The position numbers were made by a program, and so were the translations under genes. 64,000 bases of DNA, from the NCBI GenBank assembly GCA_027049035.1, contig JALTVI010000068.1, forward strand, positions 109,386 through 173,385. Direction: 5' to 3'. Numbering within the stretch: position 1 is the stretch's first letter; each line of letters begins with the position of its first letter. Below, in pieces: positions 1 through 8,059 of this stretch. Under the pieces are notes generated by a model. It was given only the letters and a program-made list of their open reading frames with translations, was not told the origin of the DNA and made no database searches. This DNA is from Sulfurovum sp. GTDB lineage: Bacteria > Campylobacterota > Campylobacteria > Campylobacterales > Sulfurovaceae.

Positions 1-1568
1 TAGTGCACACTTTGCAGCTTCAGTCTGGGCAGGGCATGGCGTTTCATCCGTTTTTTGAAATCGTTCCACCTCTTCTGTTTGGGGCTGCTCCAGGCAACTT
101 CGGCCAGAGCAAGGGTTCTTGGCCAGGCGAGGTAGTCGGCTATCTTTTCATTCAGAAGCGTTTCCGACCATAAGCATGCGTGTATTCCGGCAAGGTAGGC
201 GGAAGTGCCGGGGGCGAAGCTGTAGGTTTTCCGGGTGGAGACGGGAGTGGACCAGGTGTGGCCGGGTTCATGCTTGCTTCTGGTATATTGCTGGTCGAAG
301 TAGAGGTACTGTACGGGTGTCATGATGGTGTTACGGTGCTGTTTGATGGTTTTATACCCTGCCTTTGGGCTCTTCCAAGCCATGACCATATCTGCTTTGC
401 GAAGTTTGGGGCTGCCTTCGAGTACCTCCTGCCAAGCGACCATCTTTTTACCATGCTTTGCCAAAATGGCATCTGCTTTTGCAAAGAAGTAATTCTGTAC
501 ATTACGCCTGCTTTTGAGATGGTGTTTTTGCATCAATTTTTTGACTGCAGGTGAGCGATTCCATGCACCTTTTGGCACTTCGTCTCCGCCAAGATGGATG
601 TAGCCAAAGGGGAAGAGAGCGGCTACTTCACTTATGACCCCGTCAAGAAAACGGTAGGTACTCTCAATCCCCGGATTGAGAGTATTGTTGGCAATTCGCT
701 GTACGGAGCGGTAGCGGCTGGTGTCTTTGGGATCTGTGAGCAGTGTTGGATAGGAAACGAGTGCTGCTTTGGCGTGGCCGGGCATGTCAATTTCAGGAAG
801 TACCTCGATGCAGCGCGCCTTGGCGTAGGCAACGATGTCGCGGATCTGCGCCTGGGTGTAGTAGCCGCGCTGCACATGGTTTTTCGGACCCCTCATGGCC
901 GGGAAGGTGGAGAATGGCAGTTGTGTGCCCGGTCCCCGTAGCGAACCGATCTTTGTCAGTAGCGGGTAGCGCTTGATCTCTATACGCCACCCCTCATCAT
1001 CGGTGAGGTGCCAGTGAAAGCGGTTGAGTTTGTACTGTGCCATACGGTCGATGAACTTTTTGACGTAGCCGACACCAAAGAAGTTTCGCGAGACATCGAG
1101 CATCATGCCGCGCCAGCGGTAGCGGGGTGCGTCAGCAATCTCTACACCTCCAATATGCCATTTCCTTTTTTTAACGTGGACATTACCCCAGATCTCCTTT
1201 GGCATCAGCTGCATCAGTGTGATGACACCGTAGAAAAAGCCGCTGCGGTCACGTGCCTCTATGAGAATACCGTGTCCGTCCACCCTCAAACGGTACCCCT
1301 CTGCATTTGTAACTTTTTTGGGTGCATAGTGAAAACGCAGGTTGGCTTTGGTTGCAGTCTCTGTCTTTTTCAGTCTATAGCCTGAAACACGCTGCAGGTG
1401 GTCTTGCAGGTAAGCAACGGCAGTTTTGGCAAATGGTGTATCGGTGTAGAATCGGGTATGAGAATTGAGTGTAAAGGCACTGCCGTTTTCGGTACTCTGA
1501 AGCGGTTTTGGGATGATCTGCCCGGTGAGGAGGGTGAAGCAGAGTAGAAAGAGCGCAGCCAGTCTCAT
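1..1568 (-). CDS. beta-N-acetylhexosaminidase, GH20 family (3' end outside window)
   Basis: The minus-strand frame is open from ATG at 1568 to the window edge: 522 codons, with the C-terminus missing. Residues 1-18 form a signal peptide (MRLAALFLLCFTLLTG). A GH20b-like N-terminal domain precedes a TIM barrel. The GH20 catalytic signature HLGGDE is present with the Asp-Glu pair at residues 329-330, and HWHLTDDEGWR lies upstream. GH20 enzymes remove terminal GlcNAc or GalNAc from chitin oligomers, glycans or peptidoglycan fragments. The start overlaps the stop of the upstream kinase gene (ATGA), so the two are co-transcribed. The natural substrate cannot be told from sequence. Confidence 0.93.
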   Translation of the reverse strand, partial: MRLAALFLLCFTLLTGQIIPKPLQSTENGSAFTLNSHTRFYTDTPFAKTAVAYLQDHLQRVSGYRLKKTETATKANLRFHYAPKKVTNAEGYRLRVDGHGILIEARDRSGFFYGVITLMQLMPKEIWGNVHVKKRKWHIGGVEIADAPRYRWRGMMLDVSRNFFGVGYVKKFIDRMAQYKLNRFHWHLTDDEGWRIEIKRYPLLTKIGSLRGPGTQLPFSTFPAMRGPKNHVQRGYYTQAQIRDIVAYAKARCIEVLPEIDMPGHAKAALVSYPTLLTDPKDTSRYRSVQRIANNTLNPGIESTYRFLDGVISEVAALFPFGYIHLGGDEVPKGAWNRSPAVKKLMQKHHLKSRRNVQNYFFAKADAILAKHGKKMVAWQEVLEGSPKLRKADMVMAWKSPKAGYKTIKQHRNTIMTPVQYLYFDQQYTRSKHEPGHTWSTPVSTRKTYSFAPGTSAYLAGIHACLWSETLLNEKIADYLAWPRTLALAEVAWSSPKQKRWNDFKKRMKRHALPRLKLQSVH

Positions 1569-2254
1569 TTGCGTTTGCCGGTGATGACACGGACATTGCC
1601 CGCCTGACGGATTTTGAGGTGTCTTCCTTTGACTGTGACGATGTCACCGTCGAGTTCGAGCATGTTATAGTCGTTGTCAAGGTCGATATCTAGCGCTTCC
1701 ACTTCACCGTAAAAGCTGCCGAATTTTCTGACAAAACGCAGCGGTGTGAAGATGAAAAAACGTGTGGTACTCATCAGCATAAAGGGGGTCATAATGAGGT
1801 GTACTGGCAGCAGAAAGAGTACGGCAAGCACGTATTTGGCCATACCGTGCCTGAGCCACCCAAACCGCAGGGTTTCGGAGAGGAAAATGTGCTGCAGGTC
1901 ACCCATGTTGCCCGCAGAGAAGAGAAAGAGCTCGTCATTGAGTTTGAAGATGTGGTGCTTTTGTGTAGGAGGCGTGGTACCCTCGGCAAGTATATCGAGG
2001 ACACTGCCGATGGGAGGTGCCTTGTGGATCTTGGCGACGACATTGAAAGAGCCTGTGGGGTTGAGGATGAAGACCGGCTGGTTCTGCAGCGTATGGAGTT
2101 GTTTGAGCACACGCCTGATGGTACCGTCTCCGCCGTTGATGATGACGTAGTCGTAGCGTTCGATGTCGTGATGTTCCGGCAGTTGCGATGCATCGATATG
2201 ATCGATGGTGAGCCTGTCGTGTGTCAGCACTTTGCCGATGGAGAGAATGCGCAT
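1565..2254 (-). CDS. diacylglycerol kinase/lipid kinase catalytic-domain protein
   Basis: 229 aa. The N-terminal half has the DAGK_cat nucleotide-binding signature: NGGDGTIRRVL near residue 40 and NPTGSFNVVAK near residue 66 (families usually have GTGNDFA here). The C-terminal half resembles the YegS/LCB5-type beta domain, but the protein is shorter than YegS (about 300 aa). The likely role is ATP-dependent phosphorylation of a lipid. It has a good ribosome site (aagggggacag) and a 4-bp overlap with the downstream GH20 gene. The hydrophobic stretch near residues 140-160 may associate with the membrane. The substrate is unknown. Confidence 0.8.
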   Translation of the reverse strand: MRILSIGKVLTHDRLTIDHIDASQLPEHHDIERYDYVIINGGDGTIRRVLKQLHTLQNQPVFILNPTGSFNVVAKIHKAPPIGSVLDILAEGTTPPTQKHHIFKLNDELFLFSAGNMGDLQHIFLSETLRFGWLRHGMAKYVLAVLFLLPVHLIMTPFMLMSTTRFFIFTPLRFVRKFGSFYGEVEALDIDLDNDYNMLELDGDIVTVKGRHLKIRQAGNVRVITGKRK

Positions 2255-2277
2255 CTGTCCCCCTTATCTTCATTGGC

Positions 2278-2287
2278 TATAATTATA
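2278..2287. promoter_or_regulatory. symmetric divergent -10 element
   Basis: The palindrome TATAATTATA gives a perfect TATAAT to both strands: 2278-2283 on plus and 2287-2282 on minus. On plus only 7 nt separate the box from the pqiA start codon, predicting a leaderless transcript. On minus the kinase gene gets a leader of about 20 nt with a ribosome site. Inferred from sequence only. Confidence 0.5.
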
Positions 2288-2290
2288 GCC

Positions 2291-2944
2291 ATGAAAATTG
2301 AAAGCGAAGCGGCGCTGGATGAACTTATCATCTGCCACAAATGCCATACCGTGCACAAAGAGGTTCCCATCAAAGACGGTGCGAAGGCGTGCTGCAGCGA
2401 GTGTGGCAGCGTACTCTACCGCTATGACAGCAAACTGATCGACCATGGTCTGGCATTGAGCACTACAGCACTGATCTTCTTCTTTCTGGCAAACCTCTTT
2501 CCGCTTGTGAAGATAGAGATACTGGGGCATACACAGTACATCACGCTGACAAAAACCTTTCTGAGCCTCTTTGAAAACGGCTTTTACATTGTGGGAATGC
2601 TCTGTCTGTTCCTGATCTTTCTCTTTCCGCTGTTGATTATGCTGCTTTATCTCTTTATTTTTGCGTTGTTGAAATTCAAAGGCTCACCGCAGCTCCTTAA
2701 GGAGATGTTGGTACTGCTTTCACATCTGAAGCCCTGGAGTATGAGCGAGATCTTTCTAGTCAGTATTTTTGTCGCGCTGGTGAAGCTCATAGGGTATGCA
2801 CAGATCCATATGGGCATCTCCTTCTGGGCGTTGGCCGCATTCGTGCTGCTTGACATCTATCTGAACCAGAGCGTACACATTTCGGAGATATGGATGTTGC
2901 GAAAACGGCATTACAGTAATGAGGAGTGCATCAATGGAAATTGA
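2291..2944 (+). CDS. PqiA/LetA-type membrane protein, first half
   Basis: 217 aa. It starts with a zinc-ribbon (CHKC near residue 14, CSEC near 36) followed by four predicted membrane segments: the PqiA-domain architecture. E. coli PqiA/LetA is about 420 aa with two such halves; here each half is its own gene. PqiA-type proteins sit in the inner membrane and work with MCE proteins in lipid transport between membranes. The frame is open upstream into antisense sequence, but ATG 2291 is chosen because a TATAAT ends 7 nt before it and the zinc-ribbon follows at once. Confidence 0.85.
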   Translation: MKIESEAALDELIICHKCHTVHKEVPIKDGAKACCSECGSVLYRYDSKLIDHGLALSTTALIFFFLANLFPLVKIEILGHTQYITLTKTFLSLFENGFYIVGMLCLFLIFLFPLLIMLLYLFIFALLKFKGSPQLLKEMLVLLSHLKPWSMSEIFLVSIFVALVKLIGYAQIHMGISFWALAAFVLLDIYLNQSVHISEIWMLRKRHYSNEECINGN

Positions 2945-3530
2945 TGAGAAGAGCCTGCTGCGCTGTCCGGTCTGTGAAGCGGTCAATCTCGACAAGGGAA
3001 AAGAGAACCGTTGCCGCCGCTGCGGGTCGCGTATCTACAGGCACCGCCGTTTCAGGACCGAAAAGAGCTGGGCCTATCTCATTACAGCGATGATCGCCTA
3101 CATTCCCGCCAACATCTATCCGATGCTCATTACCAAGAAGTTCGGGCATATCGAAGAGAGTACGATCTTCGGGGGGATCGTCTACCTTTGGGAGCACGGC
3201 TCATACCCTATTGCGCTTGTCATTCTCTTTGCCTCCATTATCATCCCTATTCTTAAATTCATTGTTTTGATTTATCTGCTAATTAGTGTAAAATACCCGA
3301 TTGGGAAAGAGAAGAAGGTCAATAAGCACAAACTCTACTATCTGATGGAGATCATCGGTCCCTGGTCGATGATCGATGTTTTTGTCGTCGCGATCCTTGC
3401 AGCACTGATCCATCTTGCGAACATACAGATCATTGCCGGCACGGCATCAACAGCCTTTGCCCTGTCGGTCTTTTTTACGTTGCTAGCCGCACATTCGTTC
3501 GATACCCGCTTGATACAGGCATACAAATAA
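2934..3530 (+). CDS. PqiA/LetA-type membrane protein, second half
   Basis: 198 aa. It has an N-terminal zinc ribbon (CPVC near residue 11, CRRC near 27) and four membrane segments, homologous in layout to the preceding gene. ATG 2934 is preferred over ATG 2919 because AGGAG lies correctly before it. It overlaps the first half by 11 bp, so translational coupling is likely. Together the two halves equal one full-length PqiA. Its job is inferred to be the inner membrane partner of the downstream MCE protein. Confidence 0.85.
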   Translation: MEIDEKSLLRCPVCEAVNLDKGKENRCRRCGSRIYRHRRFRTEKSWAYLITAMIAYIPANIYPMLITKKFGHIEESTIFGGIVYLWEHGSYPIALVILFASIIIPILKFIVLIYLLISVKYPIGKEKKVNKHKLYYLMEIIGPWSMIDVFVVAILAALIHLANIQIIAGTASTAFALSVFFTLLAAHSFDTRLIQAYK

Positions 3531-3549
3531 AACAAAGGAAAAGCACCAG

Positions 3550-5199
3550 ATGGGAACACACATACCTGAAGTAGAAGAGTCTACGAAATTCAACTTTTTT
3601 ACCTCCATCTGGATCGTACCGCTGATCGCACTGGTGATTGCCGGATGGCTTGCCTACCAGTACTACGATCAGCGTGGTCCTGAGATACGCATTATTTTTG
3701 AGAAGAACGAAGGACTGATTGCCGGACAGAGCCAGATCAAGTACCGAAATGTACCTGTGGGGCTGGTAACCGATGTAAAGCTTGAGAAAGACGGTGAAGG
3801 GGTTGTGGTCGTTGCACGCATGAACAAGGATGCCGTCGAATTTCTCAACGAGCATACCAAGTTCTGGATCGTCAAGCCCGAATTCGGCCTGACAGGGGTA
3901 ACGGGGCTTGACACGCTCATCTCCGGAACCTATGTGCAGATGTACTCTAAAAAGGGCGGCAAGAAGTTCAAAAAGACCTACCACGGACTCAACTACGCCT
4001 ACCGTGACAATGAAGGGGGAAAGTACTTTGTACTCAAAGCCGAAAAGGGTGACAGTTCTGTAAAAAAAGGGACCCCTGTTTACCTTCAGAATATCGAAGT
4101 GGGGAAGGTGGAGTATGTCACGCTCGGCTTTGACGATGTGAGTGTCGATGTCATCGTATTTATCGACAGACCTTATGTCCCTTATGTCCATACAGACTCG
4201 AAGTTCTGGGTGCGTGGGGCGGTCAGTGCGACACTGAACAACGGCAGTCTCGATGTCGACATCGCACCGGTGCAGGACCTCATACAGGGTGCGATCGAGT
4301 TCTCCAGTACCGGAAAAGATGACAAGGCGAAAGTACCCGATCTCTTTACCTTCAAACTCTACCCCAGCAAGAGCGAAATATCCAAGCAGCGTATCGGAAG
4401 CGGTACGCCGCACAGGGAGCATTTTGTACTCAAAACCAGACACTCCATCGCGAATCTGCATATCGGTGCTCCGGTGCGTTATGAGGGCTTTACTGTGGGC
4501 AATGTCGTCGATGTGGCGCTCAAGTATGACAGCAATACACATTTGATGGACGGACAAGTCCATGTGGAGATCGACACTTCGGTCTTTGCCGAGAGTGAAG
4601 AGAAGAACGACACAGGTGTCGGCAACTTTTACAAGGCTGTTGAAGAGGGGATGCGAGCACATATTGCGCAGCTCAACCCTATTACCGGATCGCTCTATGT
4701 CAAGCTGGCATTTGATGAGGCAGTGCAGGAGAGTAATGATACCATCACCAAAGAGGGACGTTTTGCCTACCTGCCTACGGTCGACTATGTGCCGAGTGAC
4801 ATCATGAAGAGTGTGTCCGGCATTTTGGAGAAGCTGGAAAAACTGCCGCTTGAAAAACTGGTCGATACGCTGCAGCAGACTATAGCGCAGAGCCGAAAAC
4901 CGATCGCCCATGCAGATGAGGTGCTGCTTGAGCTGAAAAAGAGTGTCGATGCGCTCAATGCGATGACTTCCAAAAAGAGTTTCGCACAGATGCCAGACCG
5001 GGTTGATGCCGCACTCAAGGAGCTGGAACGCATGCTGCGCCAGGCACGAAAAACGATCAAAGGATACGACAGCAACTCGCTTGTCACCCGCCAGATCAGC
5101 GCAACGCTGAAGACGATCAAGAAGACATCCGAGGAGATGGACCGCTTCCTGAGGATGCTCAACCGCAAACCAAATTCACTGATATTCGGAGACCGATAA
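3550..5199 (+). CDS. pqiB: PqiB-type MCE-domain lipid transport protein
   Basis: 549 aa, almost the length of E. coli PqiB (546). There is one N-terminal membrane anchor (about residues 18-38), then three MCE domains (about 45-135, 160-225, 285-390). The GLxxGxxxxYRNVPVG type motif is clear in the first and reappears as KKGTPVYLQNIEVGKV and IGAPVRYEGFTVGNV. A long helical tail follows (about 425-549). MCE proteins of this type form hexameric periplasmic tunnels that carry lipids between membranes. It follows pqiA by 19 bp and abuts pqiC. Confidence 0.93.
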   Translation: MGTHIPEVEESTKFNFFTSIWIVPLIALVIAGWLAYQYYDQRGPEIRIIFEKNEGLIAGQSQIKYRNVPVGLVTDVKLEKDGEGVVVVARMNKDAVEFLNEHTKFWIVKPEFGLTGVTGLDTLISGTYVQMYSKKGGKKFKKTYHGLNYAYRDNEGGKYFVLKAEKGDSSVKKGTPVYLQNIEVGKVEYVTLGFDDVSVDVIVFIDRPYVPYVHTDSKFWVRGAVSATLNNGSLDVDIAPVQDLIQGAIEFSSTGKDDKAKVPDLFTFKLYPSKSEISKQRIGSGTPHREHFVLKTRHSIANLHIGAPVRYEGFTVGNVVDVALKYDSNTHLMDGQVHVEIDTSVFAESEEKNDTGVGNFYKAVEEGMRAHIAQLNPITGSLYVKLAFDEAVQESNDTITKEGRFAYLPTVDYVPSDIMKSVSGILEKLEKLPLEKLVDTLQQTIAQSRKPIAHADEVLLELKKSVDALNAMTSKKSFAQMPDRVDAALKELERMLRQARKTIKGYDSNSLVTRQISATLKTIKKTSEEMDRFLRMLNRKPNSLIFGDR

Positions 5200-5753
5200 T
5201 GCGTACAGCCTTTTTTACCCTTTTTGTCGCCTTGCTGCTTGGCGGGTGTGCCGGCAGCGGCAACTACTTTGTTCTTTCAAACCCTTCACAGCCGACACAG
5301 ATGCGTCAGGTACGTACAAGCATAGGAGTGGAGAGTGTCACCGTGCCGAAGTATCTCTTCAAGCGTAACATTGCCGTAGCGAAATCCTCCAACCGGATTA
5401 CCTTCCTCACCGGCGGAGAGTGGGCCGAGGATATGGACGAGGGGCTGACACGCCGTGTCGTTACCTATCTGCAACGCGCCCTGCGCAACCCCAATGTGCA
5501 TGCTTATCCCTGGGGTGTGGAGCAGCAGCCGCAGCGTATTCTTAAAATTTCCATCTCGCGATTCATCGCCGAGAACGGAAAAGTCTACCTCGATGCCTCC
5601 TGGAGTGTTGAAGATACCCAAAGCGGACGCAGCACTTCACACCTCTTCAGTACTGCAGTCGAAACAGGCGGGAATGATGTCGAACATATTGTAGCTGCAA
5701 TGGACAGAGCCTTCGGACGTTTTGAAGCGGCCCTGGCACGCGGGTTGAAGTAG
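5199..5753 (+). CDS. pqiC: PqiC-type outer membrane lipoprotein
   Basis: 184 aa (E. coli PqiC is 187). A lipoprotein signal ends in LLGGC with Cys17. The rest matches the ABC-type transport auxiliary lipoprotein layout: a YFVLSNP start, a VESVTVPKYL strand, then EDMDEGLTRRVVTYLQRAL. PqiC docks the PqiB tunnel at the outer membrane. It shares the last base of pqiB and the first base of the next gene, so pqiA1-pqiA2-pqiB-pqiC form one tight unit. Confidence 0.9.
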   Translation: MRTAFFTLFVALLLGGCAGSGNYFVLSNPSQPTQMRQVRTSIGVESVTVPKYLFKRNIAVAKSSNRITFLTGGEWAEDMDEGLTRRVVTYLQRALRNPNVHAYPWGVEQQPQRILKISISRFIAENGKVYLDASWSVEDTQSGRSTSHLFSTAVETGGNDVEHIVAAMDRAFGRFEAALARGLK

Positions 5754-8059
5754 TGGCTGCATACATACGGCTGCTGTACCGTCTGCGCTGGATTGTGGCA
5801 CTGGGGGTACCGCTGGTGGTGCTTTTTCTTGCAAGCTATCTCAAGCACCTCGAGATCGACGGGTCATACCGTATCTGGTTTGAAAAGGATGCGCAGGTTC
5901 TGAAAACCTATGACAACTTCAGGAACGAATTCTCCAACGATGACGGTGTGACAATCATCTTCCGCGATGAGAATGGCATCTTCAACCAAAAAGCGCTGGG
6001 TACAGTGATGCGCATTACCGAAGCGCTGTGGGATATGGATCGTGTCGACAGGGTGGACTCCATCACCAACTATCAGTATGTGCATGCCGACCCTGCCCAT
6101 CCTGACGAGGTGCTTGTCGATGACTTCATTGAAGATATTGATGAGGCCAATGCCTCCTACTTTGCCGACAGAAAGCAGATAGCAACCAACGACCCCATTG
6201 TCGTCAACAGCTTTGTCTCGCAAGACGGCACAACCACGATGATCTTCGCCCGTCTCGAGCCCGATGCCAACGAGGAGGGGAATGTCTCCGGAGAGATCAT
6301 GAAGGCGGTGCATGCCATTGTCGACCCAGAAGCGAACAGAACCGGCTACAAGTTCTGGCTCAACGGCGGTCCTGCCATCACGCAGACGTTCGTGGAGATC
6401 GCAGGCAGTGATGCGGCCACCTTTACGCCGCTGGTCCTGCTGATTGCCATGGTGCTGCTCTTTGCACTTTTCAGGCGTGTCAGTGGCGCGCTCATTCCGG
6501 TGGGCGTAGTGCTCTTCACCTTTCTGACCGTTATTGGCATTCAGGTGCTGCTGGGTTACAAACTCAACAACTTTACCGCCAACATCCCTGTTTTCATCAT
6601 CGCCATAGGCATCGCCGATGCGGTGCACATCTACAGTGTCTGGCGTATGCAGCGCCAGGCGGGCGAAGCGAACTACCGTGCAGTTGAAACAGCCCTTGTA
6701 AAGAACTTTCTGCCTATTTTCCTTACATCGGCGACAACAATGGTGGGCTTTGCGACACTTGCCCTCTCCAAAGTTGTTCCCGTCGCTACTTTGGGTATCG
6801 CCACGGCAAGCGGTGCGCTGCTTGCCTTTCTGATTTCGGTCACCTGGATGCCGGCGGTTCTTTTTCTGCTGGCACGCGCACATGCACCTAGTGCAGAAAA
6901 AGAGGAGCGAAACTTTGTACAGCCGTGGAGTTACGGCAACTTTATCGTCAGATACAGCAGGCAGATCGTCCTGGTTTCTGTCGGGGTCATGCTGCTGCTG
7001 GGAGCGGGGCTGTGGCGTATCAAGATCGACAGCAACACCATCCGCTACTTCGATAAGGAGGTGGAGATTCGAAAATCTTCCGAGTTCAACATGGCGCATC
7101 TTACCGGCCCGATGTCCTACACGCTCATTGTCGACAGCGGCAAAAAAGACGGTATCAAGGAGCCTGCGTTTTTGAAAACCGTAGAGCGTTTCGGCAGGGA
7201 GTACCAAAAGCGTTTTCCCAAGGACGTACGTCATGTCAGTTCGCTGCTGGATGTGATCAAACGCTACAACAAAATATTCAACGGTACCGAAACGGTGCCC
7301 AAGAGGCGCGATTTGGTCGCCCAGTACCTGCTGCTCTACAGCACGTCGCTCAAACCCGGCATGGAGATCACCGACAAGATTGACTTCGACCAGCGCAAAT
7401 TCCGCATTACGGTACTGACAAACATTGTCGATACGAGCAAAGACCTTGAGATGATACGCTTTGCACAGCAGTGGTGGGAAAATACACCCTACACAATGGA
7501 AATTACCGGACAGACGGTGATGTACGCCTTTATGCAGGATGATATCACCGACACGCTCATCTGGTCACTCTCGCTGACGCTGCTGATCGTTTCGCTGATG
7601 TTGCTGCTGATCTTCCGACGGGTGAAGCTGCTCTGGATTCTGATGCTGCCAAACATCCTGCCGGTCGTGCTGGTACTCGGTGTGATGGGCTGGCTGGGGT
7701 TGACCATCGACATGGGCGTAGCCATTGCCGGGGCGATTATCATCGGTGTGGCAGTGGATGATACGATCCACTTTCTTGCCAAATATTTCGATGCGCGCAA
7801 GCGGGGGCTCTCGATGGTTGAGAGTTTTGATGAAGTGTTGCAGTATGCGGGCAGGGCAATTCTCTTTACGACAGTGGTGCTCAGCTTCTCCTTTGCCGTC
7901 TTTCTTTTCAGCGACTTCGTGCCCAACCGGAACTTCGGCATCGTAACCGCTGTTGCGTTGGCGATTGCCCTGCTTGCCGACCTGTTGCTGCTGCCGGCGC
8001 TCCTGAGCCTGTTCGATAACAAAACCTATACCATTTCAAAGGAAACAAATGCATCTTAA
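5753..8059 (+). CDS. RND superfamily (MmpL/COG1033-type) exporter 1
   Basis: 768 aa from a GTG start that overlaps the pqiC stop by one base. Layout: TM1 near residue 15, a periplasmic domain, TM2-6 at about 220-380, a second periplasmic domain, then TM8-12 at about 600-755. The signature GIADAVHIYSVW in the first half and GVAVDDTIHFLAKY in the second are the Asp/His pairs typical of this lipid-exporting RND branch, not of the AcrB branch. The likely role is proton-driven extraction or export of a lipid, inferred from family and from the PqiABC neighbours. Confidence 0.88.
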   Translation: MAAYIRLLYRLRWIVALGVPLVVLFLASYLKHLEIDGSYRIWFEKDAQVLKTYDNFRNEFSNDDGVTIIFRDENGIFNQKALGTVMRITEALWDMDRVDRVDSITNYQYVHADPAHPDEVLVDDFIEDIDEANASYFADRKQIATNDPIVVNSFVSQDGTTTMIFARLEPDANEEGNVSGEIMKAVHAIVDPEANRTGYKFWLNGGPAITQTFVEIAGSDAATFTPLVLLIAMVLLFALFRRVSGALIPVGVVLFTFLTVIGIQVLLGYKLNNFTANIPVFIIAIGIADAVHIYSVWRMQRQAGEANYRAVETALVKNFLPIFLTSATTMVGFATLALSKVVPVATLGIATASGALLAFLISVTWMPAVLFLLARAHAPSAEKEERNFVQPWSYGNFIVRYSRQIVLVSVGVMLLLGAGLWRIKIDSNTIRYFDKEVEIRKSSEFNMAHLTGPMSYTLIVDSGKKDGIKEPAFLKTVERFGREYQKRFPKDVRHVSSLLDVIKRYNKIFNGTETVPKRRDLVAQYLLLYSTSLKPGMEITDKIDFDQRKFRITVLTNIVDTSKDLEMIRFAQQWWENTPYTMEITGQTVMYAFMQDDITDTLIWSLSLTLLIVSLMLLLIFRRVKLLWILMLPNILPVVLVLGVMGWLGLTIDMGVAIAGAIIIGVAVDDTIHFLAKYFDARKRGLSMVESFDEVLQYAGRAILFTTVVLSFSFAVFLFSDFVPNRNFGIVTAVALAIALLADLLLLPALLSLFDNKTYTISKETNAS

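Noticed and set aside
1..1568. Plus-strand open frames of 115-125 codons (594-941, 1008-1385)
   Set aside because: They are antisense to the GH20 gene, whose catalytic signature is unambiguous on minus.
1799..2290. N-terminal extension of the first PqiA gene back to ATG 1799
   Set aside because: The extension is antisense to the lipid kinase gene and lies upstream of the divergent promoter. The zinc ribbon begins just after ATG 2291.
3475..4911. 478-codon minus-strand open frame opposite pqiB
   Set aside because: It is fully antisense to a well-matched MCE gene, lacks a ribosome site and has no domain. High-GC codon bias on one strand keeps the other frame open.
5864..7234. 456-codon minus-strand frame opposite the first RND exporter
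   Set aside because: Antisense shadow with a His/Asn/Gln-rich composition and no recognised domain.
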